DNA of 58,246 bases, taken from positions 1 through 58,246 of the forward strand of contig JAJFFJ010000056.1 in the NCBI GenBank assembly GCA_021776685.1. The letters are read 5' to 3'. Of this stretch, positions 46,569 through 55,364 are shown piece after piece. The notes below the pieces were generated by a model. That model saw only the letters and a program-made list of their open reading frames with translations, had not been told where the DNA came from and made no database searches. A program made the translations under genes and the position numbers. This DNA comes from Alphaproteobacteria bacterium (GTDB taxonomy: Bacteria; Pseudomonadota; Alphaproteobacteria; Bin65). Each line of letters starts with the position of its first letter. Within the stretch, counting starts at the first letter, position 1.

Positions 46569-47369
46569 TCAAGCGCGGGCGTCCTCCAACCAGGCGCCCG
46601 TAACTTCATCCGCCGGAAAAAAGCTTTCGATGCGGATTTCCTGGAGCGTGATGTCCTGCGGTGTACCGAAGGTGGTGACCGTGGTGAAAAATGCCAGCCG
46701 CAGGTCGTCCCGCCGGAACATCACCGGCACCAACGGCGCGCCCACAGGCGCATCAGGCGCACCGGCGACAGCTGCCTGAACTGCCGGATCATCCAGGGCC
46801 TTCTCCAGGAACGCTTCCACATCCGGGTGTGCAAGCCCGGCGTCCGCCTCCCGCCGGATACGCGCGATCGACTCGGACGCGACCTCTTCCCAGTTCTCGA
46901 CCACCGAGGACATGGCATCCGAGAACAACAACTCGAGAAATGTGCCGCCAGGAGCCACCGGCGGCGCTGGACCGAAGATCCAGCCCACAAGCCGGTGCGC
47001 CGCCCCGTTGGCCGCCACCAGCTCCCAGCGGGCGTTAAAGACCATTGCTGGCCACGGCTCCTGCTTCTCAAGCATCAGGTCGAGCGCCTGCCGGACCCCC
47101 GCCAATTCGTCACCGCCCAGACTACTTTCGCCGAACCGTTCGGCAAACCCGGCTGAAGTCAGCAGCAGGTTGCGGTCGCGCAATGGCACATCCAGTGTGC
47201 GGGCAAGCTGCAGGACCATCTCCCGGCTAGGCTGCGACCGGCCCGTCTCGATGAAACTGATATGCCGAGCCGAGACATTGGCCCGCAGGCCCAGCTCTAG
47301 CTGGCTCAGGCGTGCAGACTGCCGATATTCCCGAAGGCGGCGGCCAAAGGCTGTGGCGGCATTTGGCAT
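46569..47369 (-). CDS. XRE-family regulator with MmyB-like ligand-binding domain
   Basis: 266 residues. An N-terminal HTH (FGRRLREYRQSARLSQLELGLRANVSARHISFIETGRSQPSREMVLQLARTLDVPLRDRN) is followed by a PAS-like MmyB ligand-binding domain (WPAMVFNARWELVAANGAAHRLVGW...LRLAFFTTVTTFGTPQDITLQEIRIESFFPAD). Such proteins often sense fatty acids. It diverges from a small membrane-protein gene with a perfect inverted repeat between them, a likely operator. Confidence 0.9.
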   Translation of the reverse strand: MPNAATAFGRRLREYRQSARLSQLELGLRANVSARHISFIETGRSQPSREMVLQLARTLDVPLRDRNLLLTSAGFAERFGESSLGGDELAGVRQALDLMLEKQEPWPAMVFNARWELVAANGAAHRLVGWIFGPAPPVAPGGTFLELLFSDAMSSVVENWEEVASESIARIRREADAGLAHPDVEAFLEKALDDPAVQAAVAGAPDAPVGAPLVPVMFRRDDLRLAFFTTVTTFGTPQDITLQEIRIESFFPADEVTGAWLEDARA

Positions 47370-47435
47370 TGGGACGATCCCCTTTTTTCGATGTCGGTCA
47401 TGGGCGGAAATTGCCGGATCGATGGGTCAACAGCG

Positions 47436-47452
47436 ATTACCTCAAAGGTAAT
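47436..47452. promoter_or_regulatory. Perfect 7-3-7 inverted repeat, likely operator of the XRE regulator
   Basis: ATTACCT-CAA-AGGTAAT lies in the 143-base gap between the divergent genes, 67 bases from the regulator start and 61 from the membrane-protein start. Its position and symmetry fit a dimeric HTH regulator controlling both genes. Confidence 0.65.
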
Positions 47453-47512
47453 TGAGATGCCTATCCCGAAAGCAGACCATCAGCCCATCTCAATCCCGTC
47501 AGGAGAATTCTC

Positions 47513-47968
47513 ATGTTCAACTTTTGGCACCGCTGGCTGCAGGCCGGCTACATCATTCTGACCCTGTTCGGACTGGGCTTCGCCTTTCTCGGCACCAGCA
47601 GCCTGTTCGCCCCAACCGTCCAGCCGATCCTGGCCGCATTCTGGGCAGGCGGTGTGATCCCGCCGGAGACCGCGGACTTCGCCTTCTTTGCCTTCGGTCT
47701 GGCCGGCGCATTGACGGCGGCGCTGGGTGAACTCGGCTGGTTCGTCGCCCGTTATGGCATTGCCCAACGCCAGCGGTGGGCGTGGAACGGCCTCCTGGCC
47801 AGCCTGCTGGTCTGGTACGTGCTCGACGGCGCCATCTCGATCTATGTGGGGGCCGCGATCAACCTGGTCTTCAATACGATCTTCCTGGCCATGCTGATCG
47901 TGCCGCTGATTGCCTTGCGGAGCCATCTCAGCACGACCGCGACCCAGGCTCTGCCTGCCGCAGCCTGA
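47513..47968 (+). CDS. Small integral membrane protein of unknown function
   Basis: 151 residues with four hydrophobic segments (about 10-30, 56-76, 88-110 and 112-132). It starts MFNFWHRWLQAGYIILTLFGLGFAFLG; AGGAG lies just upstream. No conserved motif is recognised. It is divergent from an XRE/MmyB regulator and ends in a strong terminator, so it forms a single-gene unit and is probably the regulator's target. Confidence 0.8.
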   Translation: MFNFWHRWLQAGYIILTLFGLGFAFLGTSSLFAPTVQPILAAFWAGGVIPPETADFAFFAFGLAGALTAALGELGWFVARYGIAQRQRWAWNGLLASLLVWYVLDGAISIYVGAAINLVFNTIFLAMLIVPLIALRSHLSTTATQALPAAA

Positions 47969-47989
47969 ACGGTCATCTTGATCCAGGAG

Positions 47990-48024
47990 CGCCCCGCCTG
48001 GCGATCGCCCGGCGGGGCGTTTTT
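47990..48024 (+). terminator. Rho-independent terminator after the small membrane-protein gene
   Basis: A 9-bp stem CGCCCCGCC/GGCGGGGCG (47990-47998 with 48011-48019) with a 12-base loop is followed by five T residues. Confidence 0.85.
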
Positions 48025-48037
48025 GTGGCTGGTCCGG

Positions 48038-48814
48038 CTAACCCAGGTTCTTCTTGTAGAAGTCCGTCGTTCGCCGCCACGCCAGCTTCGACGCCGCCTC
48101 GTTGAAGCGGCCACTGCTAGGATTGGCGAAAGCATGATTGGCCTCGTACCAATGCACTGTCAGCTGGTCCGCCTTGCCGGCCGCTTTCATCGCATTCTGG
48201 AATTTCGCGACCATTGCCCGGTTGATCCATTGATCCTGGGTCGCAAAGTGGCCAAGCACTGGCCCCCTCAGCTTTTTCACCATTTCCGGCGGGCGAATCA
48301 CATGGCCATAGTAGATCACCGTGGCATCCACCGGCGCCGCGATTGACGCGTTCAGGGACCAGCCGCCGCCGAAACACCACCCGACGGTGCCCACCTTGCC
48401 AGTGCTGCGATTATGCCCGCGCAGCCAGTTTACCCAGGCGCCGACAGCCTCGAAACCGGCTTTGGGATTTCTGCTGAATTCCCCCATCAGCTTTCGGGCG
48501 CCCGCTGCCGTCGTTGCTGCCGGCTGGCCATAGAGGTCGGCTGCCAGCGCCACATAGCCCTGCTTGGCGTAGTTGGCGGCCACGGACTTGATCTGGTTGT
48601 TCAGGCCCCACCATTCGTGGACCAGGAGGATCGCCGGCCCCTTGGCCTGGGCAGGCAACGCCAGCGCGCCAGAGATGCTGCGGCCGCTGCCCGTCTTGAT
48701 GGTGACATTCTCCGTGGTGGCGGCAACCGCCTGAGCGATCAACGGGTCCGCCAAAACGGCCGCCAACGGCAGGCTGGACGCGCCTTTCAAGACTGTGCGT
48801 CTCGGGATTTCCAT
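48038..48814 (-). CDS. Exported dienelactone hydrolase-family protein
   Basis: 258 residues. IPRRTVLKGASSLPLAAVLA has a twin-arginine pattern (RRTVLK), so Tat export is likely. The alpha/beta hydrolase has nucleophile Cys in VGWCFGGG, catalytic Asp in FATQDQWI and His in YEANHAF, the dienelactone-hydrolase triad. ILLVHEWWGLN is the oxyanion segment. ATG 48814 is chosen: GGAGG precedes it and the RR motif follows directly. An open frame to 48871 lacks a ribosome binding site. Confidence 0.9.
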   Translation of the reverse strand: MEIPRRTVLKGASSLPLAAVLADPLIAQAVAATTENVTIKTGSGRSISGALALPAQAKGPAILLVHEWWGLNNQIKSVAANYAKQGYVALAADLYGQPAATTAAGARKLMGEFSRNPKAGFEAVGAWVNWLRGHNRSTGKVGTVGWCFGGGWSLNASIAAPVDATVIYYGHVIRPPEMVKKLRGPVLGHFATQDQWINRAMVAKFQNAMKAAGKADQLTVHWYEANHAFANPSSGRFNEAASKLAWRRTTDFYKKNLG

Positions 48815-48954
48815 GGGTCGGTATCCTCCGGGTCTGAAATGGGCGGCCGCTGGCCTCTTGATCGGCTCCAATTTAAACCATGGCGGCCAGCTGCGGCGCG
48901 CAAACGCACACCGTCACGAGGTTGTGACCCCGACCACCTGCGTATATGTGAGTG

Positions 48955-49926
48955 ATGCGCCTGCTGATCCTGCCATTGCTGTGCCTGTGCCTGGCTGCGC
49001 CCCATGGGGCGCGGGCGCAGGCGATATCCCTGTTCAGCCAGACCGTGCCGCTCAATCCCCGCAACGCCGATCAGCTCAACGCCGGGCAATTGATCTATCG
49101 GGGAGGCATCGCACTCCGCTCGACCGATCGGCGCTTTGGCGGCTATTCCGGCCTGCATATCAGCGCCAATGGACGCCGCATGATGGCGGTTTCCGACAGG
49201 GGTACGTGGCTACGGCTCAATCTTCGTTACGAGCGCGCAGGCAAGCTGACCGGCGCCCGGAATGGCCGGATCGGCGCCCTAAAGGGCGTCAGTGGCGCGA
49301 CCCTGCAAGGAAGGTCGGGCGACGCCGAAAGCCTCTCGATGCTGCCGGATGGATCCGTTCTGGTGTCCTTTGAACGCCGTCACCGGCTGCTGCACTATCC
49401 GTCCGGCTCAAACCCCCTCGCAGGCATTCCCCGGCGGTATCCCACGCCACCCGGCCTCGCGGCAGGACCGTCAAACGGCGGTATCGAAACCCTTGTCCAT
49501 GTGGGACGCGGCTATCTCCTTGCCATATCGGAGCGACAGCGCGCCGGTCCGCGTGCCCTGCGCGGCTGGGTAGGCGTCGACGGCGACTGGCAGGACTTCA
49601 ACTATGCGCGCACTGGCAGCTTCCGGCCCACCGATGCGACCCTGTTGCCAAATGGCGACATCCTCGTGCTGGAACGGCGCTTTCTGCTGGGCAAAGGGAC
49701 TGCGATCCGGCTGGTACGGGTGCCGCGCCGCGCCATCGCGCCAGGACGAACCTTGCGGGGCCGGGAGATCGCGCGCATCGCCATGCCAATGACGGTGGAC
49801 AATTTTGAAGGCATCGGCGCGCGCCCGGGCGCCGCCGGCGAGACGCTGATTTATCTGATCTCGGACAACAACTTCAATCCGCTACAGCGGACGTTGCTGA
49901 TGATGTTTTCCCTGAAGGGACGTTAG
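48955..49926 (+). CDS. Exported phytase-like esterase-like beta-propeller protein
   Basis: 323 residues with a signal peptide ([22 protein letters not shown]). It resembles the esterase-like activity of phytase family: [62 protein letters not shown] and [40 protein letters not shown]. These are 6-bladed-propeller-type segments with DxE/DN metal-site patterns. ATG 48955 directly follows a GTG at 48952; either could start. Its stop overlaps the end of converging rpmB. Confidence 0.85.
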   Translation: MRLLILPLLCLCLAAPHGARAQAISLFSQTVPLNPRNADQLNAGQLIYRGGIALRSTDRRFGGYSGLHISANGRRMMAVSDRGTWLRLNLRYERAGKLTGARNGRIGALKGVSGATLQGRSGDAESLSMLPDGSVLVSFERRHRLLHYPSGSNPLAGIPRRYPTPPGLAAGPSNGGIETLVHVGRGYLLAISERQRAGPRALRGWVGVDGDWQDFNYARTGSFRPTDATLLPNGDILVLERRFLLGKGTAIRLVRVPRRAIAPGRTLRGREIARIAMPMTVDNFEGIGARPGAAGETLIYLISDNNFNPLQRTLLMMFSLKGR

Positions 49927-50270
49927 GCGTCGGCTTCGGCCGGGGCGGCTTCCGCCGCAGCAGTGTCTGACGATACAGCATCGCCATCATTGCCCTGGGC
50001 CTGCAGGATGCGGCGCTTGAGGCGGCGTGCTTCCGTCGGCAGCTTCCGGTCCGGCGTGCCCGTGAGAAAGGCGTCCAGGCCGCCATTCTGCTCTACAGTG
50101 CGGAGACCGGCCGCGGACACCTTCAACCGCACCATGTTGTCCAAAGTCTCGCTGTACAGCGACATTGGCTGAACGTTGGGCAGAAAACGACGGCGGGTGC
50201 GGCGCTTCGAGTGGCTGACATTGTTTCCGGCCTGCACACCCTTGCCGGTGATGTCGCATCGTCTGGCCAT
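49923..50270 (-). CDS. rpmB: 50S ribosomal protein L28
   Basis: 115 residues. The N-terminus [69 protein letters not shown] is L28. The Cys of bacterial CxxC forms is partly lost. The C-terminus has an Ala/Glu/Asp tail ([16 protein letters not shown]) that lengthens it beyond the usual ~78-100 residues, as in other alphaproteobacteria. The upstream leader has two hairpins and a promoter candidate. Confidence 0.96.
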   Translation of the reverse strand: MARRCDITGKGVQAGNNVSHSKRRTRRRFLPNVQPMSLYSETLDNMVRLKVSAAGLRTVEQNGGLDAFLTGTPDRKLPTEARRLKRRILQAQGNDGDAVSSDTAAAEAAPAEADA

Positions 50271-50292
50271 GGCTGTATCCTTTCGGGCATTC

Positions 50293-50346
50293 CCGGGCCT
50301 TCAGCCCGGATGGCGGGCTTGCGAGGGTGCCACCGTAATCGGCACC
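50293..50346 (-). promoter_or_regulatory. Two hairpins in the rpmB leader
   Basis: GGTGCC-9 nt-GGCACC (50346-50326) and CCGGGC-TGAAG-GCCCGG (50309-50293) lie in the region between a promoter candidate and the rpmB start. They could serve translational control, as is common for ribosomal-protein leaders, but no known leader motif was recognised. Confidence 0.4.
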
Positions 50347-50433
50347 GTCCCGTTTCCCTGCGGTATCTGATAGCGCGGAACCCGGGAAACCACCTCAAAA
50401 GGCAGGGCAATTCCGGGCGTTGCGCGAGCCGCG

Positions 50434-50462
50434 TAGATATAGCGACAAGGCCAAGCCGTCAA
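50434..50462 (-). promoter_or_regulatory. Candidate rpmB promoter
   Basis: Minus strand TTGACG (50462-50457), 17 bases, TATCTA (50439-50434). TATATC two bases closer is an alternative -10. It predicts a leader of about 155 nt. Confidence 0.4.
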
Positions 50463-50488
50463 GGCCCCGGCGCGCCGTGTCGCAGGCG

Positions 50489-51517
50489 TTATTCGGCTTC
50501 GGCCTGGCCAAGAAAGGCCGCCAGCAAAGCCGATGCTGCCTGGGCGGGGGTGATCTCTCCTGCCGCGACCGCATCCTCCAGAGCCGGCAACCGGCGTTCG
50601 ACCGCCGGATCGCTCCGGAATTCAGCTGTCAGGGTCTCGCCGATCTCGCTCCACATCCACGCCCGCGCCTGACCGGACCGGCGTTCCGGCAGTCCGCCGC
50701 TGGCTTCCCGGGCGTCCTGAAAGCGGCCAACAATGTCCCAAATGTCACTGATTCCCCGGTCCTTCAGCGCCGAACATTGCACCACTTCCGGAGTCCAGTC
50801 GGGATAGGCCGAGGGCATCAATTGAAGCGCATGGGCATATTCGCCGGCGGCACGACCTGCCGCAGCCGCCAGATCGCCATCCGCCTTGTTGACGATCAGC
50901 AGATCCGCCAACTCCATGATACCGCGTTTGATCCCCTGCAGTTCATCGCCGCCGCCGGGCACCAGCAGCAGCAGAAACATATCAACCATGTCCGCAACGG
51001 CAGTCTCCGACTGACCGACGCCGACGGTTTCCACCAGGATCACGTCAAAGCCTGCAGCTTCGCAAAGGAGCATCGCCTCACGGGTCCGGCGGGCCACGCC
51101 GCCCAGGGTCTCGCCCGCCGGTGAGGGGCGGATGAATGCGTCGGGATTGCGCGACAGCTCTTCCATCCGGGTCTTGTCGCCCAGAATTGAACCTCCCGAG
51201 CGCTTGGACGTCGGGTCGATGGCCAGCACCGCCATGCGGTGTCCCTGACCGATCACATGCTGGCCGAATGTCTCAATGAAGGTGGACTTGCCGACCCCCG
51301 GCACCCCGGTGATGCCCAGGCGGATCGATGCGCCGGTGTGGGGCAGCAATGCGGCGAGCAGAGCGGTCGCCGCCGCGCGATGATCGTCGCGGGTGGATTC
51401 AACCAGGGTGATGCCACGCGCGAGTGCGCGCCGGTCACCTGCCAGGATGGCCGGACCCAGATCGCCCACTCGATCGGCCACCCGATCGCCCACATTGCCG
51501 TCAGGCTCGCCGCTCAC
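50489..51517 (-). CDS. meaB: MeaB/ArgK-type GTPase (methylmalonyl-CoA mutase chaperone)
   Basis: 342 residues. G1 loop GITGVPGVGKST, VLAIDPTSKRSGGSILGDKTRM, the Mg region VILVETVGVGQSETAVADMVD and G4 NKAD are the MeaB pattern. It protects and reloads B12-dependent methylmalonyl-CoA mutase. GTG 51517 is chosen because MSGEPDG...ILAGDRRALARGITL aligns with the usual short N-terminus; the frame open to 51619 has no family sequence. The mutase is not in the window, but cobS/cobT (B12 synthesis) are. Confidence 0.9.
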   Translation of the reverse strand: MSGEPDGNVGDRVADRVGDLGPAILAGDRRALARGITLVESTRDDHRAAATALLAALLPHTGASIRLGITGVPGVGKSTFIETFGQHVIGQGHRMAVLAIDPTSKRSGGSILGDKTRMEELSRNPDAFIRPSPAGETLGGVARRTREAMLLCEAAGFDVILVETVGVGQSETAVADMVDMFLLLLVPGGGDELQGIKRGIMELADLLIVNKADGDLAAAAGRAAGEYAHALQLMPSAYPDWTPEVVQCSALKDRGISDIWDIVGRFQDAREASGGLPERRSGQARAWMWSEIGETLTAEFRSDPAVERRLPALEDAVAAGEITPAQAASALLAAFLGQAEAE

Positions 51518-51628
51518 AGCACGAGTCCGGGGACCAGCGAGTAGCTGGCCCAAAACAATGAACAAAATCGGTAATCCGAGATCATGCCCTATCGTTACCA
51601 GACCCGCGGCCTGGTGCAATCCCGCGTT

Positions 51629-53515
51629 TTATTCCGCCGCGGCAGGCGCGCCTTCGCCCACAATTGCCAGGCCGTGCTGCTCCGCCGCCTGGGCTGCTTC
51701 CTGCTGACGGCGCCACATGCTTGCATAGACGCCATCACTTGCCAGCAATGCCTCGTGGCGGCCCCGCTCGACAATACGACCGGCTTCCAGCACCAAAATC
51801 TCGTCGGCATGGATGATGGTGGACAGCCGGTGTGCGATCACCAGGGTGGTCCGGTCAACGGAGACCTGGTCGAGGCTTTTCTGTATTTCCCGCTCCGTAT
51901 GGGTATCGAGCGCGGACGTGGCCTCATCGAACAGCAGAATCTTGGGCTGTTTCAGGATCGTGCGGGCGATCGCCACCCGCTGTTTCTCGCCGCCCGAAAG
52001 CTTGAGACCGCGCTCGCCCACCATCGTCTGATAGCCGTCCGGCATAGCGGCAATAAAGTCGTGCAACTGCGCCATGCGCGCGGCCTCTTCCACTTCCGCC
52101 GTCGTGGCGTCGGGACGACCGTAGGCGATGTTGTAATAGACCGTGTCGTTGAACAGCACCGTGTCCTGCGGGACAATGCCGATGGCCGCGCGTACGCTGG
52201 ATTGCGTGACATCACGGATGTCCTGACCATCAATGGTCACGGCCCCCGCCTGCACATCGTAGAAGCGGAAGAGGATGCGGGACATGGTGGATTTTCCGGC
52301 GCCTGACGGGCCAACAATCGCCACTGTATTGCCCGCTGGAACTTCGAACGAGACGTCATGCAAAATCTGGCGGCGCGACTCGTAGCTGAATTCCACATTC
52401 GCGAACCGGATTGCGCCGTCGCTGACCTGAAGTTCGGGCGCGTCGGGCTTGTCCTCCACTTCCTTGTTCTCTCGCATCAGGCTGAACATGCGCTCCATGT
52501 CCACCAGCGACTGCTTGATCTCGCGGTAGACGAAACCCAGGAAGTTGAGCGGCTGGTAGAGCTGCAGCATGTAGGCGTTGACCATCACGAAGTCGCCGAG
52601 GGTGAGCCGGCCCGCCGCGACGCCCGCGCCAGCCATCCACATCACCGCGGTGAGGCCGAGCGCGATAATCACGCCCTGACCGATATTCAGGAGCGACAGC
52701 GAGGTCTTGGAAATTACCGAGGCGCGCTCGTAACGGCGCAACGACTCATCGTAGCGCCGGGCTTCGTGGTCCTCGTTGCCGAAATATTTGACAGTCTCGT
52801 AGTTCAGCAGGCTGTCGATGGCCTTGGTGTTGGCGGTCTCGTCACTTTCGTTCATCTGGCGGCGGAACTTCATCCGCCATTCGGTCACGAGCGCGCTGTA
52901 GAACACATAGCCGACGACGGTCACGAAGGTGACCAGCGCAAACCAGATGTCGAACAGCACCCATAGGATGCCGCACACCATCGTGATTTCGATCAGCGTC
53001 GGGATAATGTTGAAGAGCATGAAGGAAAGCAGAAACTCGATGCCCTTCGTGCCTCGCTCGATGGAGCGGGAAAGGCCGCCTGTGCGCCGGTCCAGGTGAT
53101 AGCGCAGCGCCAGCGCATGGAGGTGTTGGAAGACCCTCAATGCGACCGTGCGGATCGCCCGGTGCGCGACCTTCGCGAAGACCGCGTCCCGCAGTTCCCC
53201 GAAGGCAACGGACAGCACCCGCGCAAGGCCATAGGCGACCAGCACACCGATCGGCACGGCAATTACCAGATTCTCCGGCGACTTGGTCAGCGCATCGACC
53301 GCTTCCTTGAACAGGATCGGCACGTAGACGATCGCCACCTTGGCCGCCACCAGGAAGACCATGGCGATGGCGACCCGGACGCGCATCTCCGCCCAGCCTT
53401 CCACATCGCGGCCAGGCCACAGATAGGGCATGAGCGTCGCCAGTGCGCGGCGGGCATATCCAGACGGTGCGGGTTCGGGAGATTCGGGACGAGGTGGGAC
53501 CATGGCAGAACACAT
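51629..53515 (-). CDS. Atm1-type ABC exporter (membrane and ATPase domains fused)
   Basis: 628 residues. Six membrane helices (about 40-330), with the Atm1-like segments YVPILFKEAVDAL, HLDRRTGGLSRSIERGTKGIEFLL and DSLLNYETVKYFGNEDHEARRYD. The ATPase has Walker A VGPSGAGKST, signature LSGGEKQRVAIARTIL, Walker B ILLFDEATSALD and the H-loop VIAHRLST. The family exports glutathione-linked sulfur or metal compounds. ATG 53515 gives the usual length; ATG 53503 is possible. Confidence 0.93.
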   Translation of the reverse strand: MCSAMVPPRPESPEPAPSGYARRALATLMPYLWPGRDVEGWAEMRVRVAIAMVFLVAAKVAIVYVPILFKEAVDALTKSPENLVIAVPIGVLVAYGLARVLSVAFGELRDAVFAKVAHRAIRTVALRVFQHLHALALRYHLDRRTGGLSRSIERGTKGIEFLLSFMLFNIIPTLIEITMVCGILWVLFDIWFALVTFVTVVGYVFYSALVTEWRMKFRRQMNESDETANTKAIDSLLNYETVKYFGNEDHEARRYDESLRRYERASVISKTSLSLLNIGQGVIIALGLTAVMWMAGAGVAAGRLTLGDFVMVNAYMLQLYQPLNFLGFVYREIKQSLVDMERMFSLMRENKEVEDKPDAPELQVSDGAIRFANVEFSYESRRQILHDVSFEVPAGNTVAIVGPSGAGKSTMSRILFRFYDVQAGAVTIDGQDIRDVTQSSVRAAIGIVPQDTVLFNDTVYYNIAYGRPDATTAEVEEAARMAQLHDFIAAMPDGYQTMVGERGLKLSGGEKQRVAIARTILKQPKILLFDEATSALDTHTEREIQKSLDQVSVDRTTLVIAHRLSTIIHADEILVLEAGRIVERGRHEALLASDGVYASMWRRQQEAAQAAEQHGLAIVGEGAPAAAE

Positions 53516-53640
53516 AAGCCAAACGCCGCCGCAAACAATCCAAATTCTTCTGCCAAAAGCACACATGCAACGGGCGTCTACAGAGGCTGATCGTGGATGT
53601 TCACCACCGGCTGCGCGTAGGATCATGCGGGAGACCAAAG

Positions 53641-54465
53641 ATGATGAACCCAGCTAAACGCCGGACCCTTGCCGTGTTGCCAGTCCTGGCGCTGGCGCTG
53701 CCTGTGCTGGAGACCGGCGCCAAGGCGGCGCCGCTTCAGCGGACACAATCGATTACTGCCACATGGGTCGTGACCTGGCTGGGCATCCCGGCGATCCGCG
53801 GCCGTTTCCGGATGCAGACCCGTGGCGGCACCTATGAGGCCTGGTTTGCGGCGAAGTCCTTCGGCGCTTTCGATTCGATTCTGAAAATCCGCATGAACTG
53901 GTATGCCAGCGGGCGCGTAAGTGGGCACACCTTCCGGCCAGCTCGTTTTCTGCAGAACTATCGCGACCGCCGGGAAAAGCGCAAAACCCATATGTTCTGG
54001 CGCCCGGGCGGCAAGGTTGAGACCCGCCTGATGCCGCCAGAAAGCCCCGGCAAGCGCAAGAAAGTGGCGCCCGCACTGCAGCGCAATACTGTCGACCCTC
54101 TGTCCGCAATATTGGCGGTTTCCAGCCAGCCCATCAACGGTCGCGCCTGTCACTATACGGCGCGTATCTTCGAGGGCCGCCGGCGGGTTAATGCGCGGCT
54201 GCGGCTGGTCCGGTTCGGCCCGACACCCATCGTTTTCGCGCGCGGCCTGCCGGATCGTGCCTATCACTGCCACCTGTTTGCGGACCGTATCGCCGGCTTC
54301 CGACCCCGTCACATGCAGCGCTTTCCCGGGAAACTGCCGCCGGCGGACATCTGGTTCGTCCGGATGGCCAAAGCGCGACTCTGGATTCCGGTGCGGATTG
54401 AATTCGGCACCCAGTATGGCCGGGTTCGAGCTTTTCTTACCGGGGTTGTAATAAATTCCCCGTGA
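53641..54465 (+). CDS. DUF3108-type exported protein, copy 1
   Basis: 274 residues. The signal peptide (RRTLAVLPVLALALPVLETGAKA) is followed by a beta-rich domain: ATWVVTWLGIPAIRGRFRMQTRGGTYEAWFAAKSFGAFDSILKIRMNWYASGRV, then NTVDPLSAILAV and RLWIPVRIEFGTQYGRVRAFL at the end. This order (membrane-shielded barrel start, DP[LI](S/T)A, PV-x-I-x2-GT) fits DUF3108, function unknown. CGGGAGAC (53628-53635) is its ribosome binding site. A second, distantly similar copy follows. Confidence 0.8.
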   Translation: MMNPAKRRTLAVLPVLALALPVLETGAKAAPLQRTQSITATWVVTWLGIPAIRGRFRMQTRGGTYEAWFAAKSFGAFDSILKIRMNWYASGRVSGHTFRPARFLQNYRDRREKRKTHMFWRPGGKVETRLMPPESPGKRKKVAPALQRNTVDPLSAILAVSSQPINGRACHYTARIFEGRRRVNARLRLVRFGPTPIVFARGLPDRAYHCHLFADRIAGFRPRHMQRFPGKLPPADIWFVRMAKARLWIPVRIEFGTQYGRVRAFLTGVVINSP

Positions 54466-54530
54466 TGCGATGGGAAAGGCTTGGCCCGGACCGACCGCAG
54501 GCCTACCTGTGGCAAAACCGGAGCAAAGCC

Positions 54531-55337
54531 ATGAATAGACTTAAACCCGCATTTGCCGCCGTACCTCTCGCCTGTGCCCTTACCTTTGCGCCTGCAGCCG
54601 CAAACACCGGCGGTCAGCGGCAAGTATCCGTCGAGCTTGTTTTCCTGTGGAAGGGACTCCCGGTCTTCCGCATGAATATCGATGCGGAGATCACGGCCCG
54701 TCGCTATGACGTCAGGACACGCAGCCGGGCGTTGGGGGTCGTTTGGGCCTTTACCCGCTGGACATCGACGTCCCGGGCCGAGGGCCGCGTTGACGGCCCG
54801 CAGCTTCGGCCCGTTCAGTATCTGTCGGATAGCAAGTTCCGGTCGCGGAAAAGCCTGATCTCCCTGACCTATCCCGGCCAGGGCCAGACAGTCACCCGCA
54901 TCACGCCGCCCAAATCCCGCGAGGACTGGACACCCGTGCCTGAGGCGCTCCAGCAGGGCGCGCCGGACCCCTTGACCGCCATCGTCGCAAGGCTACGGCC
55001 CGGTGGCGGAAATCCGTGCAGCTGGTCTGGCGAAGTCTACGATGGCCGCCGCCGCTATCGCCTGAGCTTCCTGCCGGACGGCGAAGACACCCTCAAGAAA
55101 AGCATGTGGAATCGCTATGCCGGCCCTGCCATCCGCTGCAAGGTGATGACGAAGACGATTGCGGGTTGGCACAAGAAGAGCCTCGCCAAGAAAGCCAAGC
55201 CGCGTCCGCCGGCAACCATCTGGTTCGCGCGCTTCAAGGGCATCGGCATGTGGCTGCCGGTCAAACTGGTGGTGCACAGCCGCTGGGGCGAAATCCGCGG
55301 CGAACTCTCGCGCTTCAAGCTGACACCTGCGAAGTAG
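54531..55337 (+). CDS. DUF3108-type exported protein, copy 2
   Basis: 268 residues with a signal peptide (LKPAFAAVPLACALTFAPAAA). The plan matches copy 1: VELVFLWKGLPVFRMNIDAEITARRYDVRTRSRALGVVWAFTRW, PDPLTAIVARL, and IWFARFKGIGMWLPVKLVVHSRWGEIRGELSRF. ATG 54531 is set by GGAG at 54519-54522. The frame upstream is open, but the region overlaps copy 1. The pair looks like an old tandem duplication; identity between them is low by eye. Confidence 0.8.
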   Translation: MNRLKPAFAAVPLACALTFAPAAANTGGQRQVSVELVFLWKGLPVFRMNIDAEITARRYDVRTRSRALGVVWAFTRWTSTSRAEGRVDGPQLRPVQYLSDSKFRSRKSLISLTYPGQGQTVTRITPPKSREDWTPVPEALQQGAPDPLTAIVARLRPGGGNPCSWSGEVYDGRRRYRLSFLPDGEDTLKKSMWNRYAGPAIRCKVMTKTIAGWHKKSLAKKAKPRPPATIWFARFKGIGMWLPVKLVVHSRWGEIRGELSRFKLTPAK

Positions 55338-55364
55338 CGCTGCCACCTGCAGAGATACGCCCTC

